DNA from: Artemisia argyi
Lineage: Eukaryota > Streptophyta > Magnoliopsida > Asterales > Asteraceae
Direction of reading: 5' to 3'
Length of the DNA: 64,000 nucleotides
Assembly: GCA_030686995.1 (NCBI GenBank)
Contig: CM060709.1
Location: 122,294,373 to 122,358,372, forward strand
Under the pieces are notes generated by a model, which was not told the DNA's origin, searched no databases, and saw only the letters and a list, made by a program, of their open reading frames with translations. The position numbers and the translations under genes are program-made. This document shows, one piece after another, positions 23,137 through 34,023 of the stretch (position 1 is the first letter of the stretch; each line of letters starts with the position of its first letter).

Positions 23137-23170
23137 CCCCCACTCGGAAAATATCTTGGCTCCGCCCCTG
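22136..23170. mobile_element. Tip100-like hAT non-autonomous element (1035 bp)
   Basis: The left end CAGGGGCGGAGC and right end GCTCCGCCCCTG are perfect 12-bp inverted repeats. The Tip100 hAT family is known for CAGGGGCGGAG termini. The flanks share GGACAC rather than a perfect 8-bp duplication. No transposase ORF is present. A SINE lies inside (about 22430-22580), and a poly(A) run of about 45 nt is at 23088-23133. Confidence 0.75.
22430..22585 (-). mobile_element. tRNA-derived SINE inside the hAT-like element
   Basis: On the - strand, TAGCAGAGTTGGTAAGGC is a good pol III A box. GGTTCGAACCTTGG about 35 nt later is a perfect B box. The tRNA-like part is followed by AATAGGATTTCATG-type repeats and an A/T-rich end. 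It is not a full tRNA cloverleaf. Confidence 0.65.
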
Positions 23171-25460
23171 GACACACTGACACTTGAAGCTTCCGACTCA
23201 ATTATATATATTTGCAGGTAAAATATCCATTGGGGCATTTGATTAAACGCTCTACTTGGATGTAATCTAATCATCAAATCAAGCAAATATCATACTTGGC
23301 TTGATAATCTTATCAGGAGTGATGAAACAACAAAGCCACCGAAAGAACGGGAGCCATTGAGGAAGAGGTGTTCTTTGGAAAGACAAAGATATATATCGTA
23401 AGACTTAAACAAAAAAAATAGAAAAAAGTTCAACCAAAGATTTTAATATATATGGATTTGCAGAGTGACTATTGTAGTACTATTTCTTAATGAGAATAAC
23501 ATGGATATCTATTGCTGGTGACTAACGATGCAATTACAGTAACCTATTTAAAAGCCAATGCAAATGACGATGTGGCCTAGTTACAAAGACCTGCTATAGA
23601 TGAAAATAAATTAAAGCACACAGAAAGTAAAATATTAAGTAGTTTGTACATACATTAAAGGATTCCATTTGCATCATTGATGATATGATTTAGTTCTCAT
23701 TCTAATTAGGTATATCTTCAGTTTGAAACACAAACTAAAATTTATCAATTAATCTAAAATACATCTATTTTGGATTACTCGAAATTGCCACTTGTACATC
23801 TTTTTTACCTAATAAAATAAAACCACTAGTGGGGACTTTCCATTTCAAAATAATCAAATCATTCCTTATTAAGTAATAATTTAATTATTTTATTTTTTAT
23901 TTTAAAGATTTTTAATAAAAGCAGCCTTAAATATTTCCTAATTTAACAAAAAAAAAATTGAAAATTCGTTTTAGGTGAAAAGTGAGTGAAAAATTATACG
24001 TGTCAAATGTATGAAAAAAGAAAACTTTAAAAAAGTGGGTAAATCTACAATATCTTCAGGGGTTTAAACAAAAATTTTGAAAAACAAAACCACAACCAAA
24101 TAGAGCCAAAGTATCTTCTTGGATTTCATCAAATCGACACAACAAAAAGAAGTCAACCAACAAACCCCTAATTTTACCCAAACAAAATCGGACTCATCAA
24201 GTATCACTTTTTTGAAAACTCGACTGATCATGGGTTATTCATGCTTATTCGTGGCTCCACAAAGGAGGTACAATACATTATTTTTTTCAATTGGTGTTTG
24301 AGATTAGAATTTTACGCTTTGTTGTTGATTTATATTGCATATGGTGATTATTTTTTAACTATGCTGATAATTAATGGCTATGTTGCACTCTCAAGCAATC
24401 AAGAGGGTGAGATGATTATTGCTTGATATTACTCATATCAAGAGGTTATATGTTTGCAATATACTATCATAGAAACATTCTATATAATGAGTTATGCCGA
24501 TAATTAGTGTAGTTTAATTTCCGTCTGATGTTAGCTATAAATCTATTATATTCATGAACAATCCAATGTATTATTGGTTTCTATTGTCTTCTTAGCATGG
24601 AACAAAGTAACAACTTTATAATTTGAGAAAAAAAGTTATAAGTTATACGCTATTAATGGTGTTGTTCTTAGTTAGAGTTTATATTGTAGTTTATGTTGAG
24701 ATATATGTTTTGGTAATGATAGTTTATTTAAATTGAATTGAATTGTTAGTTAATTGATGAGTATATTCGGTGTTTGTACTCTCTACTTTTTCTAGAATGT
24801 GGATATCTGTTGATCACTATGTTGTGAATTGTTAAAATGTAGCATCCCTGTCGATAGCCGAATTAGCTCTCGGTAAAATTGAAAGTTCGTAGTTGTAAGG
24901 CGTTTAAGGTAACAGATGCCTTAGGCCGAACAAAAGTAATGGCTGTTATTCTGAAATATAATTAAGATTTATGATTCAATTTTGTTTAGATAAGAGGTAA
25001 ATGCTAGAGGTTTGTTGGAAGATTTTTTAGATCACCTTCTCACAAGCGGATGAAAAACATTATGTTAAGAAGCCTTTGAGAAGTAACGAAGATGCCGTTC
25101 TTTTTGTAAACTTAAAAAAGGTATAGCGACATAATTGAAGAAAAAAGTGGTTCGAAATGGTAACTTTCCATTGGAAAACTTATATCTAACACGGTTTTTG
25201 CTTGCAGATGAGATATCAAGGTCAAGACCATGTGTATAAATATTTTCTTGCAACTTTGGGCAAGTATAGGAAAGAAAATAAATACATCTAGGAAATCTAC
25301 CAAGAGGTTCGTCATTAAGACTGTTACTATATGGTTTTGTATATGTACTCTTGTGTTGTCTTTTTATGTTTATTTTGTTTGTTCTTAATTTTTAACTTTA
25401 GTTCTTTCTAGCAATTACTTCAATGTGGGAATGTTTACATAATTTTTCATATTTGTATGC
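23171..25460. other. AT-rich stretch without a supported gene
   Basis: Only short random-looking ORFs are present. It could include the 5' part of the Helitron-like unit that carries the TFIIE alpha and BET1-like fragments, but no Helitron 5' end (A|TCT..) was found. Confidence 0.45.
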
Positions 25461-25766
25461 AGTTGCTGCTACTACTGATAATCTGCCTGGGAGAGGTCAA
25501 GAGAAAATGAAACTACAGACTCACTCTTACTGTTGTATCGACTATGCACAGGTTTTCGCCTTTTAATAACTCTTTTTATTTTTTCTAAGAGTTGATTCGC
25601 ATTTGCTTTTTTGGTTTTGACAAAATATGAATTTATTATGCAGTTCTTGAAAGATTACAAAATTATCATATATTGAATAATTTTAGTGTATTAGGTCTCA
25701 TGATGTCAAAACCATTTATTTGTTCCCGATACATGATGTGGTGAAGTATAGACTTCACCACATGAA

Positions 25767-26192
25767 ATGATTCCGAATGAGTTAGCATCATCGGGGACAG
25801 ATGTAACGGGGGTTATTGGCATAATGTCAACGATGATGAGTAGAGGAAAAGGATTTGGGCGAGCATATGCACTGCAGCAGCAACAACAGCAAAGTGTTAA
25901 TGGGTCAGTTTTGGTGGGGCCACCTAGTGGTAGAGGATTTGGGCGAGCATATGCACTGCACCAACAACAACAGCAAAGTGTAAAGGGGTCAGTTTTGGTG
26001 GGGCCACCTAGTGGTAGAGGATTTGGGCGAGGGTATGCACTGCTGCACCTAAGTGTTGTTAACAATGAACAAGTTCTAGAAACCCCTCATGACCCGGTTA
26101 CGGTTCCTGATCATGGACCGTTAGCTATCTACATCGACAACGCAGTCAATCATGCTAAGAATGTGCCAAGACTCGGAACCAAAAAGAAGTAG
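25767..26192 (+). CDS. Unrecognised Gly/Gln-rich repeat ORF (141 aa)
   Basis: The ORF starts ATG at 25767 and ends TAG at 26190-26192. Its centre consists of two and a half copies of a ~36-residue unit containing GRGFGRAYAL, QQQQQS and GSVLVGPPS; the DNA repeats are nearly identical, so the expansion is recent. The C-terminal part is unique and basic. It lies between exons a and b of the TFIIE alpha fragment on the same strand. It may be a separate captured exon or an inserted piece. I do not recognise the family, and expression is unproven. Confidence 0.35.
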   Translation: MIPNELASSGTDVTGVIGIMSTMMSRGKGFGRAYALQQQQQQSVNGSVLVGPPSGRGFGRAYALHQQQQQSVKGSVLVGPPSGRGFGRGYALLHLSVVNNEQVLETPHDPVTVPDHGPLAIYIDNAVNHAKNVPRLGTKKK

Positions 26193-26759
26193 ATATTAGT
26201 TTCCAAATTTTCAGTGAGCCATGGATATAAGGACTTATAGTTGTAAGATGTTCCATTTGTTACTCGAAAAAGGGGGGGAGTCCTACTGTTCCATAAAATG
26301 TGTACGATACTTCTGGGTTACGGGTTGTGTAGTGTAAATCATCATTCATTCTCATTTGATCTTGTGTAACAGAAAACTTGATAATAAAGATGCTTTTCTT
26401 TTCTTCATATTTTCATCAGCCAACAGCTTGTATTGTTTTTGTTCGATATATGGTTCTGAATCATTCATTTCATTCATTCAGATACGACTAAAAGGATGTT
26501 GCTATTCTTATTCTTAGCTTTTCCATTAGTAGTTTCTTCTTGCTATTGATAGCTGAATTGTTGGATTTGTTTGTTAGTAGTAAGTTATTTAGTTACATGA
26601 AGAAGAAGTTGAAAGATGAAATAACAACAAAAATACAGTCTACGCATACGTATGGCCAAAGTGTGGGAAAAGGTTCAGTCTTATTTGATTTATTTTCATC
26701 CAAGAGGATTTCTGACCAGTTGTAGACAAGTAATTTTCTTCGTAACGTTCATATATAAG

Positions 26760-26797
26760 GCATTGGATGTTAGTGGACGCATTGGATGTTAGTGGAC
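26760..26797. repeat. 19-bp tandem duplication in TFIIE alpha exon c
   Basis: GCATTGGATGTTAGTGGAC occurs twice in perfect tandem. The 19-nt addition changes the reading frame. Confidence 0.85.
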
Positions 26798-26959
26798 TGG
26801 TTTCTTTTGAACACGATGGGTTCCATTGCGAAAGTTGCAACAAGGAGTTAGTGGAAGCGAGTGACAAGTTAGCTTCACAAGATATTGCATGTAGTCATGA
26901 TAATGCAATCAGACCGCGTCATGAAAAGCCAAGGGATTTGCTTCAAAATTTAAAGGTAC

Positions 26960-28070
26960 CTTAATTGTTGCTGATTCATTTTTGTATCATTTTACACTGT
27001 TTGTTGTCTTTTATTGTATTAAATGGGGTTGATAGCATATTTTATCACATATTTTATCGTTAAGTCAAAGTTCAAATGGTGTATGTTGTAAGAATGTCTT
27101 TTGAGTTTTTACTTTTAAAATATTAATAGTGGTTGGGATAACGTAGAAAGATCACTGCGCTGGATCTTTCTTTATTTCACAATGCAAACAATCAGTGTGA
27201 TTGTGTTTCGATCCACTTCAATTGAATTGGTAGTCTGCCTTAGATTAAGGAGTATTTGTATTTGCATGTTGAAACTGATTAATTTTTTTTAGATAAACAG
27301 ATTCCGCTTCTAATTTTCCTGTTATTAAGGAGTTAAATTATTAGTATACCAGTCAAATTTGTCTATTTTGTCACTTTATCTGTGTATTTTTGAATAATTA
27401 GAATTTGTCAAATATTTGTATTTGTTCTGACTTCTCGGAATGCGACATAGAGATAGCAAAATGGGGGTAATGGGTTCGGGTCAAAATGGGTAGTTGATCA
27501 AAACCAATGGTCCGGTGGAGGCATTTTTTGCGTGTACTACTGCTGTTTGAAGTTGTAATTAGTCACTTTTGTGAGTGTTTGAGAACTTTGAATATCTAAA
27601 TTCAATAGAAAAATGACAAAAAAGATGTATATGTTGGTAAAAAAAATACGAAACGAAAATTGGTTTAAAACTCTTTAGGTTTAGAATGAGGGTTATTGTA
27701 GATTTGTAGTATTATTGTTTGCCTTAATGCGAGCTCTCTTGCAGCTTGTCTTAAGATAGTTATCATAAATTGATTGGTTAACCCCTAAAATTTACGACAT
27801 TATCAAAATTAGTTTCACTATGCGTAAATAGCTGAGATTAATTATGTGTGACCTTAAAATAGAGTTAGCAATCACTTTCAAAATGCAATACTAAAAACCT
27901 CTTAGACTTGCAACTTTTGTTATTCAGTTGGAATTTGTAACATTTATCTCATCATAACAAGTAAATATCATAAGCATGATTTACACATGCCAATTAACAA
28001 ACAACGCTGCCTTCATACCGAGTTCATCAATAAATCATTTGTAATAAATCCAATCTCGATCATTTCAACA
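26960..28070. other. Non-coding stretch between captured fragments
   Basis: AT-rich intron-like sequence with the usual CGGGTCAAAATGGGT phrases. No gene or repeat end is recognised. Confidence 0.4.
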
Positions 28071-28071
28071 G

Positions 28072-28277
28072 TTGATGAGTGATATACATGAAGAAGTGGA
28101 AGGTCATAACCGTATGTTGGATAGAATGGTATGCGATGGGTGATATAAATGAAGAAGTGGAAGGTCATAACAGTATGTTGGATAGAATGGTATGCGCTTT
28201 CCAGGCCTGCAACTTTTAAATCTTTTAAGGATTCTTCAAGAGGCATCCTCTCTGGAACTATGGATACATTCAAAATG
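28072..28277 (+). pseudogene. BET1-like SNARE (BET11/BS14-type) exon fragments
   Basis: Exon 1 (28072-28128; CAACAG acceptor, ATG|GTATGC donor) encodes LMSDIHEEVEGHNRMLDRM. Exon 2 (about 28230-28277) encodes DSSRGILSGTMDTFKM with a GTATGC donor. Together they match the SNARE helix of plant BET1-like Qc-SNAREs (DIxEEVExHNRMLDRMG..DSSRG). Most of exon 1 is repeated in tandem 61 bp downstream (28142-28189; DINEEVEGHNSMLDRM). The N-terminal region and the C-terminal membrane anchor are not found. The intact family works in ER-Golgi vesicle fusion; this is a fragment only. Confidence 0.75.
28078..28195. repeat. 61-bp-period tandem duplication of a SNARE exon
   Basis: GTGATATA(C/A)ATGAAG through GATAGAATGGTATGCG occurs twice, offset by 61 bp, with two or three substitutions. 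Each copy carries the exon end and the splice donor. Confidence 0.85.
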
Positions 28278-29192
28278 GTATGCATCTCTATTACATCATT
28301 TAACTGCCTTAATTTTTTCTAGAGGTGTCATATTCAAGCAGTATATTCAATACTTATAAATGAGACGATTCGGGTTGTGTTAGATGGGAAGAATGGGTGA
28401 TTTTTATTCAAAACTTTATATTGTTATTATAATAATGTAGTTTTGTGAACATAATTAACACATTGGTTACTTTCCGTAAGCAAAAAGCGCTAACACAACA
28501 TGACCATACTAGAAGTTATAGTATGGATTTAATGTATACCCACTTTCCCTCAAAACACAAAACCCTACACTCGAAGCCTCATTCCTCCATTTTTTTAATC
28601 TATTTTGTGTTATCTGATTAAATCCAACAATCATGGTACAATTTTTCTTTCCAGCGTACTTTGTATCGAATCAATATAAACTCTAATTCAATTTTCTATT
28701 TTTTTAAGTTAATTAATTGAATTAATTTGCTAATTCGATTTGCTTATTGTTATAAATTCAAATTCAATTTGTATATCCGTTGGTTGTTTTGCAGTTAATT
28801 GAAGATTTATTGATTGTTGTGGTTAAAAGTTCATTCAATTTGGAGGTTTGTGTTTTTACATTTGTTAATATTGATGTCGTTTGATATGAGCTAGAGGTTG
28901 CTTGGATGTTGTAATATTAGAACCAAAGAACTTACATGCTTCGATTGTGGTTTTTTTGGTAAACAAGTGAATGTAGGAATGGGGGTGTTTGAGCATTGAA
29001 GGGATAAGTAATGAAATTTAAGCAAGTTCTTATCTTGATAATCATTTGACACATTGTGTCTCAATTTAATAACAAGTCTTACATCATAAATATACTTATC
29101 AGCAAAACGAGCTAATTATATTTGACTATTTGAGTAAGTCTTTGACATAATAGTATACATATATATGAGATTTCCATGTGTGCTTCAAAAAG

Positions 29193-29194
<2 letters not shown>

Positions 29195-29287
<93 letters not shown>
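29195..29287. repeat. (TA)n microsatellite
   Basis: About 45 uninterrupted TA units. ORFs through it (poly Ile-Tyr) are artefacts. Confidence 0.95.
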
Positions 29288-29290
<3 letters not shown>

Positions 29291-29703
29291 TGGGTAAAAG
29301 GGACCTTCCACCCTGGTAAAATATATTAACCAATAAAACGTTGAAAGTACAATGGAATGTGGCTGAAGTACCACATTAACCTCAAGCAACCGATTGAACT
29401 ACCCTAGATCATTTATGACAGTATGTTGCCTATGGAAAAAGCTTATGTTTATCCCAATGCGTTTATACACTGTGATTAAATAGATATCTTATTGTAGCGA
29501 CAACATTGCTAACATAGAGTATATAAAATAGAATGATACGTAGTTAAATATTTGTCATCATGTTTTTAGGTACGGTTTTTGTATTCTTATGCTATTCGAG
29601 GTGAAGTAACATGTTTGCCATTGATATGATAATCAGTATATGACATAGAAATATAGAATATGCATTTGGAGAATATGAGTACTTGGAAAATTGGGTGTTT
29701 GAC

Positions 29704-29808
29704 GCGAAACCAAAAAGTTGCCTATGTTTTTCTTTAGACTATTCATTCCTTTGGGCGAAACCAAAAAGTTGCCTTTGTTTTTCTTTAGACTATTCATTCC
29801 TTTGGGCA
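29704..29808. repeat. 53-bp tandem duplication
   Basis: GCGAAACCAAAAAGTTGCCT to CATTCCTTTGG occurs twice head-to-tail, with one or two differences. Confidence 0.8.
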
Positions 29809-32624
29809 GTACTAACACGTAGGCAAAATGCACTCATGATCTGCTTCACAAAAGGGAGATTGGGTCATACCAACATTTCGGTATAAGTAATGAGTTGATG
29901 AACTTGAGGTACAAGTAGTCCAATCAACCCAAAAGACATGTATACTTTGACTTCTACAATCGTATCTTAAGCTATAGATATAAGTCATATAACCAACCTT
30001 CTTTAATGTTGTTGCTTAAAGTTAGCTAAGGCTTGTGAAGAGGGTTAGTAGTTGTTGCAACATTGCATAGATTACGTGGAGGCGTGGGGCAGGTGAAAAC
30101 ACTTGACCATGTTGTTGCTTCTACTTTTTTAACTGTTGTTTTAGCGATTACATGATCACACATGGGACAATGATTATTAATGAACAAGTGCTAAGATAAT
30201 AAATAGTGTGGATGTTTATTACAGATTGCTCGAGACCATGTTTCAAATGTTAGTAGAGTGTTTCCTTGATAGATGCTCATGTGTAGTTTGGTTGTAAGTC
30301 GGCATATTATCAAGTTCTGTTGTGGTAGATGTAGGTGCTATCAATCAACATTGCGAAAGTAATAGAGAATTATTAATAGATATACTATTAAATAACGAGT
30401 GAGGATTTTGATCGGCATCATTGTGGTAGGGATTAATGAATATGTGATAGGATGATAAAGACTTAAGATATCGAGAATAAGAATGTTGTGACGGATTGGA
30501 GTCAGCATTGCCAGAGTAATGTTGAATTGACAAAGAGTAAAATACAATGAATAAGCAAAAAAAAAAATCTGATTGTATCCAATTGGTAGGAAGTAATAAA
30601 GAATTGACATGTATTCAACAAGTAAAAAGGGATTGTCATATGTAACATGTGTGTGTTTGTGGGCTAGACCTATGAATGTTTGTTAAGTTGGGTGATTAGG
30701 TACGGGTTAAATGGGTTGAACAATCTCCTTTGTTGAATTATGTGCAAAAAGGCCTGTACCAGGGTGACGCATGTTATGTGCATGGTGTGGAGAGTTACAA
30801 TATAGGATTTCAGTGCTTAAGTTTAGTGATATTTTTGCAGGTTTAGTTTTTTGTGTGCTTACATTTTTTTATTTTACCGAAAAGGTAAATAGGTTTTTAT
30901 TAACCCGTGCCACCTTTACATCGATACACTCAACACAGGGAAGTTGAAGCATGTCATTCTTAGTGCGGGTCAAAATGGGTGATGCGGGTTAGGTTGACCT
31001 GTATACACTTTTCATCATTTTATGTGTAATTTTGTATGAATAGTTAATGCGTTAATGACGATTAAAAACCAACATTGTTACAAGTATATTCTTAAATCTT
31101 TGAATAAAAATGATTTAGGATGGTGTATGCATTAAAATTACACTTTCGGTGTAGGTGTAAGATCAGTTAATTTGACTTTGTAGCAGAATTTTGACATGTA
31201 GTTGAAACAAAAGTCTTGCTAAAAGGTGCTTCATTTTTTAACCATAAAATATTGATGCTTTTGATTCGGTTGACAGTAATCTGTTATAGTAATTTTTATA
31301 TATCCTTATATAGTCCTGTTATTTTTAACTACTAAATTTGTTGCAACTAATGAGATCTTAATAGCTATCCAACTCCATGAATCAAGCGAAAAGAAAGTTA
31401 ATCATCAAACAGATGCACAGGTAAGAATTCCATGGCACATACCTTAATTCTATACTTGTCGGCATAGGTGGCAAAATGGGCGAGTTTGGCAATGGGATTG
31501 ATTAAAATGGGTCGCCTTTATTTTAAGTCAAAACGTGCAGGTTGGTGGTTCGTTTGTGTAATTTATCTGTAAATATATGTTTTATCTTTTTTTATATTTC
31601 CATAAATAATGTTGGAGTTGTTAGACCATTGTAATGAGAATTATGACATGTGGTTAACGTCAATAATTTTGACATGTTTAGTATTAGAAATAACCATATC
31701 TTCACTAATCTGTTATCATAGTTGCCAATATGCCTACTAGAACTATATCAGTGTCTCGACCATTGTTATTTAGTATAGTATTTAATCTAAATGAGACCAA
31801 AACCAAATATTATTGAATGTCAGTGTTAATTATTTTACATATGTGGGATAAACAAGAGCCAATAATAGATGTGTTGACTTTGATTTATAACTTCCATCAT
31901 CAAATTGTGAATTAAGTCCTTTGAGTAGAAATAGACAATCTGCCTTGAAATGTAAAAATATAGTCAAAAGGTGTGGGGTTTCCTGTCTTTCGAGAACTTT
32001 AAGATCTTGAGATGGTTACATTCTTATGATAATATGTACTTATTAATTAGTGTAATTTTGTGAACATCACTAGGCGTGGATGTGTGCGTGAAGCATCAAT
32101 AAATAAGGGAAATAACTATCAAGTTGGCGCTGTCATGCTTGGCTTTTTTTGTTATTTTATAATGTATACAATAGTCATTAGTCAAGGGCCTCACTTTACA
32201 TTCCAGAACTCACAGAAATAGTAATACTTCTGGCACTTATGGACTCGACTACTTGAAGGAATGAAGGGTTTGCATTTTGCTACTATCATGCAAAATTTTA
32301 AATGAAGTGATTTGGCCATTTGGGTTGTAGTTTTGTAAAATCCTATGGTATCTTTTTTTCTTCAAGGAGAAACTGAATTAAAAATAGGACTGTAAAAAGT
32401 ATTTTACTTTATCTTTGTATCTGCTAAATCATTCTACTACCAAAAATGGTACAATTCAATGATGGGTTCACACTAATAACAAAATAATCATGTTCAGTTC
32501 ATGTATTAGACCAAATGTTCAATTTAATTGTTTAAAACATGATCTATGTTACGCGTGGTCTATATGCAATTTCATTTAAGCTCAGAATATGTTATAATAA
32601 TGCATAATTAAAATTTTATGTCAA

Positions 32625-32655
32625 AACCCCGTGCGTGCACGGGTATTATAACTAG
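32625..32655 (+). mobile_element. Helitron 3' terminus
   Basis: The palindrome CCCGTGC (32628-32634) / GCACGGG (32637-32643) is followed by ATTATAA and CTAG at 32652-32655, then T. This is the canonical Helitron 3' end. The matching 5' TC end was not located, so the length of the element is unknown. It lies downstream of the TFIIE alpha and BET1-like fragments and directly before the HSP70 remnant. Confidence 0.65.
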
Positions 32656-32711
32656 TATAGTTATAGATTAATATCTCAACAATTAAGTTCATTCTAGTGG
32701 AGAAATGTATT

Positions 32712-33035
32712 CTATAAAAGTAAAAGAAGCATAAGCGTTCGTGTTCGTGTACTCTTTCTCTCGTCAGTTCTTGTATTCTTTTTCTCCTCAATTGTTATAC
32801 TCTTTTTATTGCCTGTGGATATCACCTGAGCAGAGACATTGAGAATACCACTGGAATCTATTTTAAAGCAAACCATGACCTTTTGTTGACCTTTAGGGGC
32901 TGCTGGAATGTCATGGAAAAAGATTGAGCCAAGCATGTTGTTTTCATTAATATACTTGCTCTCTCCCTCACATACATCTATTTTGTAAGATGTAAGGTTG
33001 TCGATAGATGTTTCAAAAACATGCTCCTTCATTGA
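32712..33035 (-). pseudogene. HSP70 C-terminal fragment (substrate-binding domain)
   Basis: Read on the - strand from 33035, the sequence encodes MKEHVFETSIDN, then DIPAAPKGQQKVMVCFKID and SGILNVSA. These are the beta-sandwich substrate-binding domain of HSP70. It ends after KKSITIEE in a low-complexity Lys/Arg/Thr tail and a stop, so the helical lid is missing. It continues the fragment at 56890-57874, which ends in PKNTQMP just before the right LTR of the Tat element. The two parts were one frame before the retrotransposon inserted. Confidence 0.8.
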
Positions 33036-33560
33036 TGTTGAGGTAAAATCTTGAACTTTACTCCAACAAGCGAAATGGATCCTTTGGACACTTGTATGGT
33101 CCTTCGGGTTTGAGCTTCTCCGGATGACGAAGTTTCGTGATCAATCTACAAAAGAGCAGATACGCGTTAGTCTCGTCCCGGGTTTTATCCTAGGACCAAA
33201 CTCTGGCGTGAGAATGAGTATCTAGATGAGAAGGGATAATTGAATGTAAAAATTAGTAGGTGAAAAGAATTAGTTACCAATGTGAGGATTTACCTCGCTT
33301 ATATAGGTGAGGTAATTTTGTCCTTATGAGATACAGCCAAGTATGATGACGATACCTCTGTCGTCGCTTGTAGTTTTTTCCAATAAGGGTCATGTTTTAT
33401 CTTGGCAGGTTCATCTCTGTATACCTATTAATTACCATATATCTTGTTGACTTTCTTCTAATGAGTTACCGTTAGACCGAAGGAGATGAGGTCTTTCGGT
33501 ATGGTCTTACCGAAGTGTCTATCCGGATGACTACGGGTCCTTTGGACACATACGTCAACA
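33036..33560 (-). repeat. 3' LTR of the Tat element (525 bp)
   Basis: It begins TGTTGAGG and ends CGTCAACA on the + strand. It is near-identical to 56363-56889. Read on the - strand, a TATA-like CCTATATAAGC lies at 33297-33307. On the internal side, the - strand purine run GGGGAGGGACA (about 33561-33571) is the polypurine tract, so this is the 3' LTR. Confidence 0.85.
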
Positions 33561-33571
33561 TGTCCCTCCCC
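33561..33571 (-). other. Polypurine tract of the Tat element
   Basis: On the - strand GGGGAGGGACA abuts the LTR. This fixes the element's orientation as minus. Confidence 0.65.
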
Positions 33572-34023
33572 AGTATCAAAGTATTGGTTATGCCAATGGT
33601 TTGATACTTCATGAAAATTTCCGTTATGGATCGCCGTGATGCTATTTTCGTTTGTCTCTCAGATGGGTCATTATGTATGTGGTGCCAAAAGTTGTTACTG
33701 TTCACTATTCTAGAAATATTGTACTAATTACCGTTTCCTTGGGATTGTGACACGTGTCCATCTTTCTAATCGTGTGGTGTAAAATCAGGCCACGTGTTTT
33801 ACTGTAGCGGTGCGATGTTCCATGCCTCATTTTTACGCCTATAAATAGCTCCATATTTTCACTTTTACCACTATAAAACCTCTGACACCTTTCCACCGCC
33901 GTTATTCGAAAGATATCTAAGAGACTTTTTTGTTCGGTTAATTGCCACTTCGAGGTGCGTTCTTCACCCTATCTTTTCGTTTTCTTACTCATCGGTTATA
34001 CCCTTCGTTCCCTCGGTCGCACT

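Larger units (their letters stand above)
25463..26955 (+). pseudogene. TFIIE alpha subunit (general transcription factor) gene fragments
   Basis: Three exon-like pieces lie in the right order and orientation. Exon a (25463-25551) has an AG acceptor and GT donor and encodes AATTDN..KLQTHSYCCIDYAQ. Exon b (about 26590-26673) encodes YMKKKLKDE and, in a shifted frame, WPKCGKR. Exon c (about 26755-26955, GT donor) encodes LVSFEHDGFHCESCNKEL, then ASDKLASQD. These match the TFIIE-alpha block containing the C4 zinc-binding region; the CESC pair is kept, while the first Cys pair (WPKC) is damaged. A 19-bp tandem duplication at 26760-26797 shifts the frame at the start of exon c. The N-terminal winged-helix and acidic C-terminal parts are missing. 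TFIIE alpha recruits TFIIH to the pol II preinitiation complex; this copy cannot encode it. Confidence 0.75.
28280..32620. other. Long stretch without a supported gene, upstream of the Helitron end
   Basis: AT-rich sequence with intron-like CGGGT(C/T)AAATGGGT phrases, a (TA)n tract and a 53-bp tandem repeat. One exon-like string ends ATGCACAG|GTAAG near 31422, but no family could be assigned. It probably belongs to the Helitron-like unit ending at 32655. Confidence 0.4.

Noticed and set aside
24119..24426. Small + strand ORFs in the AT-rich region
   Set aside because: Low-complexity or random composition, no domain and no splice context.
29112..29389. ORFs of repeated Ile-Tyr
   Set aside because: Translation of a (TA)n microsatellite.
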